Source: Flammeovirga kamogawensis (GTDB lineage: Bacteria > Bacteroidota > Bacteroidia > Cytophagales > Flammeovirgaceae). From it: a DNA stretch of 64,000 nt. Shown piece after piece: positions 37,083 to 45,682 of the stretch (positions are counted from its first letter, which is position 1; every line of letters begins with the position of its first letter). Position numbers and translations under genes: made by a program. The notes under the pieces are model-generated. The model was not told the DNA's origin, did not search any database, and saw only the letters and a program-made list of their open reading frames with translations. Location of the stretch: positions 3,776,001-3,840,000 of the forward strand of contig NZ_CP076128.1 in assembly GCF_018736065.1 (NCBI RefSeq). Reading direction: 5' to 3'.

Positions 37083-37106
37083 GTATACTTTGTGGATTTT
37101 GTATAC
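37083..37106. repeat. GTATAC-flanked 24-base motif, copy 1
   Basis: GTATAC at both ends of a 24-base stretch just after the DUF3987 stop. The reverse complement of 55951-55974 matches it at 23 of 24 bases by eye, so the degraded unit 2 keeps the same site in opposite orientation. Confidence 0.65.
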
Positions 37107-37160
37107 TAAGTAGTGGAAATCCCCCATTTCATTACTGAAAACGCAGTTTTTAGAGTAAGA

Positions 37161-37199
37161 GTTAGTCTACATTGTGTGTGTACTAAGATGTAGACTAAC
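37161..37199. promoter_or_regulatory. 12-bp inverted repeat before the DUF6371 gene
   Basis: GTTAGTCTACAT (37161-37172) and ATGTAGACTAAC (37188-37199), perfect, ending 27 bases before the start codon. The same 12-mer recurs as a half-site at 40383-40394, upstream of hsdM. Likely an operator for an element-encoded regulator. Confidence 0.6.
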
Positions 37200-37226
37200 A
37201 CCCAAAAATTAATAAAAAATAGAAAA

Positions 37227-38375
37227 ATGACATTTTTAAACCAACAAAAATGGAGTATTAGTCTGGATACCCGAAGGGGAGATCACACCCCAAAGAAAGT
37301 GATATACCCTAATTGTGGGAAGAAAAAATTGGTAAGGTATTTCAATTTTGAAACTAATGAATACCTCCAAGATGATGAAGGTAGGTGTGACCGTCAAGAA
37401 AAATGCGGTTACCATAAAAAGCCATCATTCACAAATAAAGACGTTACTACAGTTCCTAAGAGACTGTCTGTTAAGGAGGAGTTTGATGTATTAGATAGTC
37501 AGTTACTTTATCAACAAAAAGGAGAGAATCAATTTGCTAATTCGATACTAGCCAAATTTGGCACAGAAGCCTATTGGCATGTACATTCTCTCTATTATTT
37601 GAATGCCTATAACTTCCAATTTGATCATGCTATGCAAGATGCAGTTGTGTTCTGGCAAATTGATAAGCAAAATAGAATTCGAACTGCAAAGCTCATGCGA
37701 TATGACCAGCAATTGAAACGGGTGAAAAGTGGATATTCAACGGATTGGTTGCATAGTATTTTAAAGAAAGAAGGAAAGCTAAATCCCAATTTCAGATTAA
37801 AGCAATGCTTCTTTGGTGAGCATCTTTTGAATCAATATTTAGATAAAACTATTGCTATAGTAGAGTCCGCAAAAACGGCTTTACTAGGTGAACTTTGGAA
37901 GCCTGAATATCTATGGTTATCAGCAGAAGGATTGAATGGTTTAACCCTTGAAAAAGCAGAGGCATTGATAGGAAGAAAGGTGATTCTGATACCTGATTTT
38001 AGTGATGATTCTCGGAAGCTTTGGAAAGAAAAAGCAATGGATATTCAACTGAAATTTCAAGTGGATATACAGTTGTCAACTATAGGTGAAGCCATTAAAG
38101 ATGGTTCTGATTTAGCCGATTTAATACTAAACGATAAAAAGGTAATAAACAGTATTAAAAAACGCTTTGGGAATGATTTATTACTTCATCCTAAAAACAT
38201 TGTAGGGCTGTATAGACCATTGTTTGAGAGTGGAAATCCGTATTCTTTCATGGATATAAAAAACACAGTAAGTGGTTGTAATACAGGTGGATATCCAATG
38301 CTTGATAAAGTAATCATCTCATTAATAGAATGGGGAAGTAAGCAAATTATAAATAACAATAAAATAATATTTTAA
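37227..38375 (+). CDS. DUF6371 TOPRIM/primase-like protein
   Basis: A 382-residue protein with an N-terminal zinc-binding-like segment (NCGKKKLVRYFNFETNEYL, then GRCDRQEKCGYHKKP) and a TOPRIM-like core (KTIAIVESAKTALLGELWKPEYLWLSAEGLNG; GRKVILIPDFSDD). Elements with DUF3987 often encode such a protein. The expected CPxCG start of the zinc site reads YPNCG here, so one ligand seems to be missing. Presumed to act in element replication. Confidence 0.72.
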   Translation: MTFLNQQKWSISLDTRRGDHTPKKVIYPNCGKKKLVRYFNFETNEYLQDDEGRCDRQEKCGYHKKPSFTNKDVTTVPKRLSVKEEFDVLDSQLLYQQKGENQFANSILAKFGTEAYWHVHSLYYLNAYNFQFDHAMQDAVVFWQIDKQNRIRTAKLMRYDQQLKRVKSGYSTDWLHSILKKEGKLNPNFRLKQCFFGEHLLNQYLDKTIAIVESAKTALLGELWKPEYLWLSAEGLNGLTLEKAEALIGRKVILIPDFSDDSRKLWKEKAMDIQLKFQVDIQLSTIGEAIKDGSDLADLILNDKKVINSIKKRFGNDLLLHPKNIVGLYRPLFESGNPYSFMDIKNTVSGCNTGGYPMLDKVIISLIEWGSKQIINNNKIIF

Positions 38376-38376
38376 G

Positions 38377-39411
38377 ATGAAAAAAGTTGAATTGGCAAGC
38401 TATATTCAAAAGGTAAATAGCTATGCGGAATTATTAGAATCAAGACCTTATGGAGTTCGTTATAAGGCACTTTATGGAACAGTAAAAATACTAACATATA
38501 TACTTCCAATTTTAAGTATGTGTTCTGGGTTTTGGTTTGTAAAATCCACTTTTAATTTACTATTAAGTCCTGTAGTTTCTTTATGGGTTTCGTTTCCAAT
38601 TGTTCTTATTTGGGAGATTTCAAAATCAGTAAACATAGCATCTTTATTTGCATCAAAATATAGAAAAGAACCGATAGGATTACTACTACTGCTTTCTATA
38701 ATTTTCAGTGTTGGAAGTGTTTATTTTTCCTGTAAAGGAATTGACCAGTGGTATATAGAAGTAAAGCTTGATACCACAGAAATAACAGAGAACTACCAAG
38801 CGAAAATAACTTCCCTTGATAGTTCAGCAGATCTAAGGAAAAGCTTTTATGAATTGAAGTTGGCGCAATTAGATAAAGCGAGTAAATCTAGATGGGGACA
38901 AATGCTTACAAAGGAAGAAAACCTTAGAGTATTGCAATATGAAGATCGATTAAGAATGATTGACCTTAACCTGCAAAAAGATAAGGAGGTATTAAATAAC
39001 TACTATCAGGAACAACTTGAAAGTGCTTATCAGGAGAGTAAAGAACCGAGGTTAATATTAATAGCTTTATTCCTTCTCATTGATCTAGGCATCGTATTCG
39101 GTTATTGGTTCATTGTTTACTATCGCTATCAATCAGTTAAAGAACTGAATACTTTGGTGAAAATAAAGCCGAATTGGAAAACAGCACTTACAACACTACA
39201 TCAAGAACTACAAGCACAAGACATAGAACAAGAAAACCCACACGGTAAATACGGTCATCATAGTACCGAAGCACCACATCAATCATCCATTCTTAAAAAA
39301 GAAGAGGCACTTATAGATGCAATTGACAAGGGATGCAGAGATATGCGAAAACTATGTAGTCTGGGGTTCAATCCCTCACAAGTTAAACAAGCTTTAAAAG
39401 AGCAAAACTAA
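38377..39411 (+). CDS. Membrane protein with coiled coil, element-encoded
   Basis: A 344-residue protein starting one base after the DUF6371 stop. Three hydrophobic segments (about 30-50, 55-78, 97-116), a long charged coiled coil (about 125-220), another membrane helix (about 228-248) and a soluble C-terminal tail ending in CSLGFNPSQVKQALKEQ, which looks like a small DNA-binding-type helix pair. Layout resembles proteins found with mobilisation genes, but no relaxase is present. Function unknown. Confidence 0.65.
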   Translation: MKKVELASYIQKVNSYAELLESRPYGVRYKALYGTVKILTYILPILSMCSGFWFVKSTFNLLLSPVVSLWVSFPIVLIWEISKSVNIASLFASKYRKEPIGLLLLLSIIFSVGSVYFSCKGIDQWYIEVKLDTTEITENYQAKITSLDSSADLRKSFYELKLAQLDKASKSRWGQMLTKEENLRVLQYEDRLRMIDLNLQKDKEVLNNYYQEQLESAYQESKEPRLILIALFLLIDLGIVFGYWFIVYYRYQSVKELNTLVKIKPNWKTALTTLHQELQAQDIEQENPHGKYGHHSTEAPHQSSILKKEEALIDAIDKGCRDMRKLCSLGFNPSQVKQALKEQN

Positions 39412-39422
39412 TTTTAATCATT

Positions 39423-40088
39423 ATGGAAACACAATTACAAAAGCAAATTATTGCCCTTCATGCAGAAGGAATGTCGTACAGAAAAATTGGGGCAGAAGTC
39501 GGTCTGTCTCATGCAAAAGTAGGGGAGATTATCAGAAGTGTAAACACCCAACAAGAAAATGAATTATTGGAGGGAACAGAAGAAGTAGAAAACACATTGC
39601 TCCAAGATGAATACAGATCAATTTCTAGCAAAAAGAAGTTGAAAAAGAAATCTAAAAAAGAGAAGACTTCAAAAGCAATGAAAAAGCAGATAGCTAAGAT
39701 GCAAGATGAATTATCTCGTTACAAAAAGAAGCTAGAAAATAGTCAGTTGGAGGCATATCAATTGAATGGAACAATAGAACTTCGTGACCAAGAGATGAGG
39801 CTAAAAGAGGAATTGTCTGAACATTTTGAAGAAGTTTTGGAATTGAACAATAAGCCACTTGAACATGAAGAATTATTACATTCTTTCAATACTCTATGGG
39901 AATGGAATAATGAAGTGTCAGTATCTCCATTGCTCTATAAAACTTTTAAGGAAGAGTATAAGCTGGTCTCAAAACTTTCAGATTCTTTTGAAAAAGGGTT
40001 AAGGAAGTTCGATGAAAATGAACATTTAGAAGAAGTGCATTTTCACTTTTCAACAGCAGTAATTTCACAAATCAAATCACATATTTAA
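39423..40088 (+). CDS. HTH-coiled-coil protein, element-encoded
   Basis: A 221-residue protein: N-terminal Hin/resolvase-like HTH (LQKQIIALHAEGMSYRKIGAEVGLSHAKVGEIIRSV), a Lys-rich linker (KKKLKKKSKKEKTSKAMKKQ), a coiled coil (about 85-140) and a C-terminal helical domain. It lies 11 bases after the membrane-protein gene. Probably a DNA-binding partitioning, mobilisation or regulatory factor of the element. Confidence 0.65.
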   Translation: METQLQKQIIALHAEGMSYRKIGAEVGLSHAKVGEIIRSVNTQQENELLEGTEEVENTLLQDEYRSISSKKKLKKKSKKEKTSKAMKKQIAKMQDELSRYKKKLENSQLEAYQLNGTIELRDQEMRLKEELSEHFEEVLELNNKPLEHEELLHSFNTLWEWNNEVSVSPLLYKTFKEEYKLVSKLSDSFEKGLRKFDENEHLEEVHFHFSTAVISQIKSHI

Positions 40089-40099
40089 ATTTTATAAAA

Positions 40100-40315
40100 A
40101 TGCTAAATCTAACATTAAAGTTTACTAAAACACGAAAAGAAAGCATTCTACAAGAACAAGAAGAACTAATTCATGATGAATTAGAGCAACAAGAAGAAGT
40201 TTTTGAAGAAACTACTGATGAAGCAGAACTTGAAGAAACGCTACAGGGTGGTTTTACAGAATACCATTATAAGTTAAAGAGAAAAAGAAGGAGGGTAGAT
40301 ATTGATGTAGAATAA
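40100..40315 (+). CDS. Small charged hypothetical protein
   Basis: A 71-residue protein with an acidic, Glu/Gln-rich middle and a basic C-terminus (HYKLKRKRRRVDIDVE). It follows the HTH gene by 11 bases and ends just before a strong terminator, so it is the last gene of the element's replication operon. No family recognised. Confidence 0.55.
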   Translation: MLNLTLKFTKTRKESILQEQEELIHDELEQQEEVFEETTDEAELEETLQGGFTEYHYKLKRKRRRVDIDVE

Positions 40316-40338
40316 TAAGTTGTTGTTTTTAAACTTGG

Positions 40339-40371
40339 AACAGACTTCTCGAAAGGGGAGTCTGTTTTTAT
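40339..40371 (+). terminator. Terminator of the element replication operon
   Basis: Stem AACAGACTTCTC.../GGGGAGTCTGTT with a T run. It separates the replication operon from the defence cargo. Confidence 0.88.
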
Positions 40372-40382
40372 GTTTTTGAGCG

Positions 40383-40394
40383 TTAGTCTACATA
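40383..40394. promoter_or_regulatory. Half-site GTTAGTCTACAT upstream of hsdM
   Basis: Identical to each arm of the inverted repeat at 37161-37199 and followed by AGTGTATA. It could place the RM operon under the same element regulator. No clean promoter consensus was found in 40395-40516. Confidence 0.5.
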
Positions 40395-40516
40395 GTGTAT
40401 ATAAAACTTAAATATATTAAAGTAACATCTAATAAAACAGGTCTTGCTTTAATATTTTATTCTACAAACTGTGTATCTTTATTTCTTTAAAAAAGACTAT
40501 AGTAAACTGGTGATAT

Positions 40517-42073
40517 ATGGCAAAGAAAGTAGCAGAAAAAGAACCCTTAGAAAAACAACTCTTCAAAGCAGCAGATAAGATGCGTAAGAACATTGATGCA
40601 GCAGAATATAAACACGTGGCTTTAGGTTTGATCTTCATCAAGTACCTATCGGAGACGTTTGAGGCGAAATACCAAGAATTAGAGGCTGACGGTGATGATG
40701 CAGAAGATAGAGACGAATACCTTGCAGAGAGTATCTTTTTCGTTCCTGAACAAGCACGTTGGCAGTTTATACAAGCCAATGCGACTAAAACATCTATAGA
40801 ATATACAGATCGTAACGATAATGACCGCCAAGGTAATATCGGTAACGTACTGGATAACGCTATGGGGCTTATTGAAGCTGAAAATGGCGATTTAAAAGGG
40901 GTACTTCCGAAGGTGTTCGGTAAGGATAACCTCGATAAAGATACCCTTTCTAGTATGATTGACCTCTTTTCTAACATCGGTTTGGGCGAAACACTAGAGA
41001 AGAAGAAAGACCTATTAGGACACGTTTATGAGTACTTCTTAGGGGAGTTTGCTTCTGCGGAAGGTAAGAAGGGTGGACAGTTCTATACACCAAAGTCTAT
41101 TGTACAGATGATGGTAGAGATGATAGAACCTTACGAGGGACGTATTCTCGATGGAGCGTGTGGCTCAGGAGGTATGTTTATTATGTCTGAAAAGTTTGTA
41201 CAGAAACATAATGGTGATGTAGATGATATTGTGGTCTATGGTCAGGAGAGCAACCAAACTACGTATAACCTGTGCCGAATGAACCTTGCCATGCACGGTA
41301 TGGAAGGGGGCAATGTGGCGTGGAATGCGGAAGGTTCTTTCTTGCGTGATGCCCACAAAGATTTAAAGGCTGATTTTGTATTGATGAATCCTCCGTTTAA
41401 TCAGAAAGAATGGGGTGTAGATCAGTTGCAAAATGATGCACGTTGGAGTTTAGGTACACCTCCTAATGGTAATGCCAATTTCGGTTGGATGCAATACATC
41501 ATTCATCACCTTAATCCTACGGGAGGTAGAGCAGCGGTAGTATTGGCAAACGGTTCACTTTCTTCTAATTCGAGTGGTGAGGGAGAAATACGTCAGAAAA
41601 TGGTTGACACCGATTTGGTGGAGTGTGTATTGATGCTTCCAAAGCAGTTGTTCTTTAATACGGGTATTCCTGCTTGTGTTTGGTTCTTACATCGTGATAA
41701 ACCACGTAAGGGAGAAACACTCTTTATTGATGCTTCGGAATTGGGGTATATGGAAGACCGTACACACCGTGCTTTTGCTCAGGAAGATATTGATAAGGTG
41801 ACGGAAACGTATCATGCTTGGCAGAAGAAAGAGGAAAGCTACGAAGATGTGAAAGGGTTCTGTAAAACTACAAAGATAGAAGATATCCAAAAGCATAAAT
41901 ATGTATTAACTCCGGGTCGTTACGTCGGTATTCCTGATGAAGAGGATGATGGGATTCCTTTTGATGAGAAGATGAAGACTTATACGGATGAGCTTAGAGG
42001 GCAAATGGATGAGGCTGAACAGCTAGATCAAAAGATTAAAGAATCTCTTTCTAAAATTGGTTTCAGTATATAA
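40517..42073 (+). CDS. hsdM: Type I restriction-modification methyltransferase, M subunit
   Basis: A 518-residue HsdM. N-terminal helical HsdM_N domain (QLFKAADKMRKNIDAAEYKHVALGLIFIKYLSETFE), then the N6-adenine methylase domain with the AdoMet loop DGACGSGGMFI (about 212-222) and the catalytic NPPF (about 291-294). It methylates adenine in the site chosen by HsdS and also forms the restriction complex with HsdR. First gene of a long operon; codon use looks less AT-biased than the flanking element genes, suggesting a different origin. Confidence 0.96.
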   Translation: MAKKVAEKEPLEKQLFKAADKMRKNIDAAEYKHVALGLIFIKYLSETFEAKYQELEADGDDAEDRDEYLAESIFFVPEQARWQFIQANATKTSIEYTDRNDNDRQGNIGNVLDNAMGLIEAENGDLKGVLPKVFGKDNLDKDTLSSMIDLFSNIGLGETLEKKKDLLGHVYEYFLGEFASAEGKKGGQFYTPKSIVQMMVEMIEPYEGRILDGACGSGGMFIMSEKFVQKHNGDVDDIVVYGQESNQTTYNLCRMNLAMHGMEGGNVAWNAEGSFLRDAHKDLKADFVLMNPPFNQKEWGVDQLQNDARWSLGTPPNGNANFGWMQYIIHHLNPTGGRAAVVLANGSLSSNSSGEGEIRQKMVDTDLVECVLMLPKQLFFNTGIPACVWFLHRDKPRKGETLFIDASELGYMEDRTHRAFAQEDIDKVTETYHAWQKKEESYEDVKGFCKTTKIEDIQKHKYVLTPGRYVGIPDEEDDGIPFDEKMKTYTDELRGQMDEAEQLDQKIKESLSKIGFSI

Positions 42074-42086
42074 TCTTTGAAGAATA

Positions 42087-43385
42087 ATGGAGCATAAAGA
42101 AACAGAAGTTGGAAGGATTCCTTCACATTGGAACGTTTTAACGATAGATGAGATAAAAGCTGATAAAAAAGGAGCAATAGCAATGGGTCCTTTTGGTTCA
42201 AACATTAAGAGTGATAATTTTGTCGATAAAGGAGTACCTGTAATTCGAGGTGCAAATATGAATGCTTATCAGTTTTATGATGATAATTTTGTCTATTTAA
42301 CTGATGAAAAAGCAAATTCTTTAGGAAATAGTATTTGTTATCGTAGAGATATAGTTCTAACTCATCGAGGAACAATTGGTCAAGTAGGAATGATTCCAAT
42401 AGATAGTAAATATCCTAGATACGTTGTTTCTCAATCAGGAATGAAGCTTACTGTTAATGAGGAAATAGTTAGTCCAGAATATGTGTTTTACTATCTGAAA
42501 TCTAGAATTGGCCAGCATTTCTTATTAAGAAATACATCTCAAACAGGAGTTCCTGCTATTGGACAACCAACTACCTCCTTAAAGGAAATACCAATACCTA
42601 TTCCTCCCAAAGATGAAAGTGATGCGATAGTTAATAGTATTCATGCATTGACATCAAAAATCCACCTCCTCCGCCAACAAAACACCACCTTAGAGAACAT
42701 GGCACAAACCCTGTTCAAGCGTTGGTTCGTGGACTTCGAGTTTCCCAATGAAGCAGGACAACCTTATAAGTCGAGTGGTGGAGCTATGGTCGCTTCAGAG
42801 CTTGGTGAGATACCTGAGGGGTGGAGAGTTGGTTCATTAGTTGATATTGCATCTTATATGAATGGTGTTGCTTGTCAGAAATATCCACCTAAAAGTGAAG
42901 ATGATAAGATTCCTGTTTTAAAAATACGGGAGTTAAGTTCTGGCATAACTACAAATACAGATATGGCGTCAAAGAGTATTGACAAGAAGTATCTCATAGA
43001 CAATGGAGATGTGATTTTTTCTTGGTCTGGTACTCTATTAGTGAAGATTTGGAATGGTGAACAATGTGTCTTGAACCAACATTTATTCAAAGTTACATCA
43101 GACGAATATCCAAAGTGGTTTTACTTTTGGTGGACAAAATACCATCTTGATAGGTTTATTCATATCGCAGCTAATAAAGCGACAACAATGGGGCATATAA
43201 AAAGGGAGCACCTTAATGAATCAATGGTAAAAATACCTCCTTCTAGAATGATGTATCATTTAGGTAATGTGCTAGATGGATTACTTCAAAAAACGATAAA
43301 TAATCACACAGAAATCCAAAACCTCACAAACCTCCGCGACACCTTACTACCAAAGCTAATGAGTGGAGAGGTGGAAGTGAACTAA
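42087..43385 (+). CDS. hsdS: Type I restriction-modification specificity subunit
   Basis: A 432-residue HsdS with two target-recognition domains, each ending in a conserved helix: HALTSKIHLLRQQNTTLENMAQTLFKRWFVDF (about 190-220) and LTNLRDTLLPKLMSGEV (about 413-430). The first TRD begins ETEVGRIPSHWNV and the second ELGEIPEGWRVG. The conserved repeats are GC-richer than the AT-rich TRDs, a sign that TRDs were exchanged. It lies 13 bases after hsdM. Each TRD reads one half of a bipartite site; the sites cannot be predicted from here. Confidence 0.94.
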   Translation: MEHKETEVGRIPSHWNVLTIDEIKADKKGAIAMGPFGSNIKSDNFVDKGVPVIRGANMNAYQFYDDNFVYLTDEKANSLGNSICYRRDIVLTHRGTIGQVGMIPIDSKYPRYVVSQSGMKLTVNEEIVSPEYVFYYLKSRIGQHFLLRNTSQTGVPAIGQPTTSLKEIPIPIPPKDESDAIVNSIHALTSKIHLLRQQNTTLENMAQTLFKRWFVDFEFPNEAGQPYKSSGGAMVASELGEIPEGWRVGSLVDIASYMNGVACQKYPPKSEDDKIPVLKIRELSSGITTNTDMASKSIDKKYLIDNGDVIFSWSGTLLVKIWNGEQCVLNQHLFKVTSDEYPKWFYFWWTKYHLDRFIHIAANKATTMGHIKREHLNESMVKIPPSRMMYHLGNVLDGLLQKTINNHTEIQNLTNLRDTLLPKLMSGEVEVN

Positions 43386-43427
43386 TTTAGAAAGTGGTAC
43401 CTTAGTGTAAAATTGGAACGATAGGAT

Positions 43428-44519
43428 ATGAATATTGGAAGCATAAGGATAAGAGGCTATAAGTCGATAGAAAATCAGGAAGTAAAGTTAGGACCAATCA
43501 ATCTACTCATAGGAGGTAACGGAGTTGGGAAGAGTAACTTTATTTCCTCATTTACGCTTCTTAGAAATCTTTACGAAATGAACCTTCAAACGTATGTAGA
43601 AAGTAAAGGGAGAGCAAATGCACTTTTACATTTTGGCGTAAAGAATACTCAACAGATCGTTCTTGAGATCCTTTTTAGTGGTGATGATGGTAAAAAGATG
43701 AACAGCTTTCATGTTACTTTACAAGAAGCACAAGGGAAACTGTTGGTGCAGTCTGTCGATACTTACTTTTATAGTGGTGCTTCAAAATTTCACCAAAAGC
43801 ATAGTAATACACTAATGGAAGAGTCTACCTTTAAACAAGCGAAAGATAGACAAGCTTCTTATGTCAATCCTTTCCTCCAACAATTCGAAGTCTTCCATTT
43901 TCACGACACAGGAGATACTTCACCTTTAAAGCAATCTTGCGAAGTCAACGATAACCGTAAACTAAAAAAAGACGGAAGTAACTTGCCTGCATTCTTATAT
44001 CGACTAAAAAAGACAGCACCAAAGAGTTTCCGTCGTATAGAGAAGCTGATACAATCTATTGCCCCTTTCTTTGATCACTTTATACTAGAACCTTTGGTGT
44101 TATCTCCAGAGTACATCAAGTTAGAGTGGAAAGAAAAGGGCAGTATAGATACCACTTTTAATGCCTATCACCTTTCAGACGGTACACTCCGTTTTATTGC
44201 TTTAGTGACACTTCTTATGCAACCCGAACCACCCGCTACCATCATTATAGATGAACCTGAGTTGGGGCTTCATCCCGTAGCCATTAATAAATTGGCAGGA
44301 CTAATTCGTATTGCTTCAAAAAAGTCACAGATTATTATCTCTACACAATCGGTCAACCTTGTCAATAACTTTGAGCCAGAAGATATTATTGTTGCTGATA
44401 GAAAAGGCAAGGCAACGACTTTTAAATCGCTTGACAAAGAGAAGTTAGGCGTTTGGTTAGAAGACTATACCATGGGAGAAGTTTGGGAGAAAAACATTAT
44501 TGGTGGTCAACCTTTATAA
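43428..44519 (+). CDS. AAA (OLD/RecF-like) ATPase embedded in the RM operon
   Basis: A 363-residue ABC-type AAA_21 ATPase. Walker A GGNGVGKSNF (about 29-38), a signature-like LSDGTLRFIAL (about 248-258), Walker B TIIIDEPELGLHP (about 272-284) and an H-loop region ISTQSVNLVNNFEPEDI. It resembles the ATPase half of OLD-family nucleases but lacks the C-terminal TOPRIM domain, which appears to be supplied by the next gene, three bases downstream. Likely the sensor/motor of an anti-phage module within the RM operon. Confidence 0.88.
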   Translation: MNIGSIRIRGYKSIENQEVKLGPINLLIGGNGVGKSNFISSFTLLRNLYEMNLQTYVESKGRANALLHFGVKNTQQIVLEILFSGDDGKKMNSFHVTLQEAQGKLLVQSVDTYFYSGASKFHQKHSNTLMEESTFKQAKDRQASYVNPFLQQFEVFHFHDTGDTSPLKQSCEVNDNRKLKKDGSNLPAFLYRLKKTAPKSFRRIEKLIQSIAPFFDHFILEPLVLSPEYIKLEWKEKGSIDTTFNAYHLSDGTLRFIALVTLLMQPEPPATIIIDEPELGLHPVAINKLAGLIRIASKKSQIIISTQSVNLVNNFEPEDIIVADRKGKATTFKSLDKEKLGVWLEDYTMGEVWEKNIIGGQPL

Positions 44520-44522
44520 AGT

Positions 44523-45182
44523 ATGAAAAGAGTAGTTTTTATAGTAGAAGGAGCGACAGAAATATCGTTTGTTAATAAAAAGATGATTCCTTATCTATAC
44601 GCACAAACAGGGCATGCCGGCAGTATTGAAGCCATTACAATAACTACCAACGTAAAGAAGAACAAGAAAGGAGGAATTGGGTCTTTTGAAAAGTTCAAGA
44701 ACGAAGTAGAGCGCGTACAGGCAACAGGAAATGTGATCATTACCACCTTGTTAGACTTTTATGGCTTACCAACTTCCTTTCCCAACCATAGCGATGATGT
44801 CCAAAGGATCAAGGAAATTGAAGACGGTATGGCAGATCAAATCGGTAGTTCAGACTTTATTCCTTATCTACAAAAGCACGAATTAGAAGCTTTAATGTTT
44901 TCATCTGAAGAAGTATTACATAATGCCGTAGATACTAAGGAACAAGAAGAAGCGGTAAGTGCGATTATTAAGGCATATACCAATCCTGAAGACATTAATA
45001 ATAGCCCACAAACGGCACCTTCAAAGAGACTAGACAGTATTTTAGACCCTTACGAAAAAACAGTACATGGAGATCTTATCTTTGATGACCTAACCATGGA
45101 AGAGATTCTATCTCAATGTCCACGTTTCAAAGAATGGGTAGACAAACTTGTAGAACGACTAAACCTAGATCAAAACAAATGA
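44523..45182 (+). CDS. DUF4276 family protein, TOPRIM-like partner of the ATPase
   Basis: A 219-residue DUF4276 protein. It starts with RVVFIVEGATEISFVNK, the glutamate signature of TOPRIM-like folds, followed by ITTLLDFYGLP (about 75-85), which could supply the acidic metal-binding pair, and the family segment FIPYLQKHELEALMFS. The gene is paired with an OLD-like ATPase, so the two may form a split OLD nuclease. Its stop overlaps the next start (ATGA). Nuclease activity is inference. Confidence 0.82.
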   Translation: MKRVVFIVEGATEISFVNKKMIPYLYAQTGHAGSIEAITITTNVKKNKKGGIGSFEKFKNEVERVQATGNVIITTLLDFYGLPTSFPNHSDDVQRIKEIEDGMADQIGSSDFIPYLQKHELEALMFSSEEVLHNAVDTKEQEEAVSAIIKAYTNPEDINNSPQTAPSKRLDSILDPYEKTVHGDLIFDDLTMEEILSQCPRFKEWVDKLVERLNLDQNK

Positions 45183-45682
45183 TTTTCAGCTGCACACAAA
45201 AAGTCTTAGAAAAGGCAAAGAAATATCATGAGGTAGCGAAAGAGAAACCAGATGTTGGTCAGAACAATTGGTATGTTAACCTTCTTCCATTAGGTAGAAA
45301 GAAAGGACTGTTGTTTATACACTCGGAAACACTGTACATGACCTTTCTTCCAGATGCTACTGTCAAAACCATCAAGAACTTAGATCAAGAGTTTAGACTA
45401 CAATTGCAAGAAGATCTATTGTGGTGTGGCTATGAGGAAGCGAGTGTAAATAATTACCTAGAACAGTCAACATCTACATCAATCTGTAAAACCAACTCAC
45501 GCAGAGTATTAGGAATAATGAATGAGGTAATGTTCTCTTTTCCTCTATTCTTAGAAGATGCAACATCAAGAACAGATTTATTGACTCGTCTTAATGACAT
45601 GCTTTATACTTACCCTGGTATTGATAAGAAGAAGGAGTATAGAACGCCTAATGAAGAAATGAAGAAACTACTAAACAAATGA
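45179..45682 (+). CDS. DUF6933-like protein in the RM-embedded module
   Basis: About 167 residues from the ATG at 45179 (MIFSCTQKVLEKAKKYHEV), which overlaps the upstream stop by four bases; the longer open frame from 45116 runs inside the DUF4276 gene and is rejected. The opening, the NNWYVNLLPLGRKKGLLFIHSETLYMTFLP segment and the size fit DUF6933. Function unknown; members occur next to toxin or defence genes. Its stop also overlaps the next start by four bases. Confidence 0.65.
   Translation: MIFSCTQKVLEKAKKYHEVAKEKPDVGQNNWYVNLLPLGRKKGLLFIHSETLYMTFLPDATVKTIKNLDQEFRLQLQEDLLWCGYEEASVNNYLEQSTSTSICKTNSRRVLGIMNEVMFSFPLFLEDATSRTDLLTRLNDMLYTYPGIDKKKEYRTPNEEMKKLLNK

Noticed and set aside
39355..39385. 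tRNA T-arm-like GGTTCAATCC
   Set aside because: It lies inside the coding sequence of the membrane protein and no acceptor or anticodon arms are found.
40462..40977. Long minus-strand open frame over hsdM
   Set aside because: A shadow of the conserved hsdM coding sequence; serine-rich composition with no conserved domain.
45116..45178. Longer start for the DUF6933-like gene
   Set aside because: It runs inside the DUF4276 gene in another frame and does not resemble the family; the ATG at 45179 gives a typical ATGA overlap.
43428..45182. PARIS system (AriA/AriB)
   Set aside because: The ATPase and partner layout is similar, but the partner looks like DUF4276, not DUF4435, so the name is not supported.
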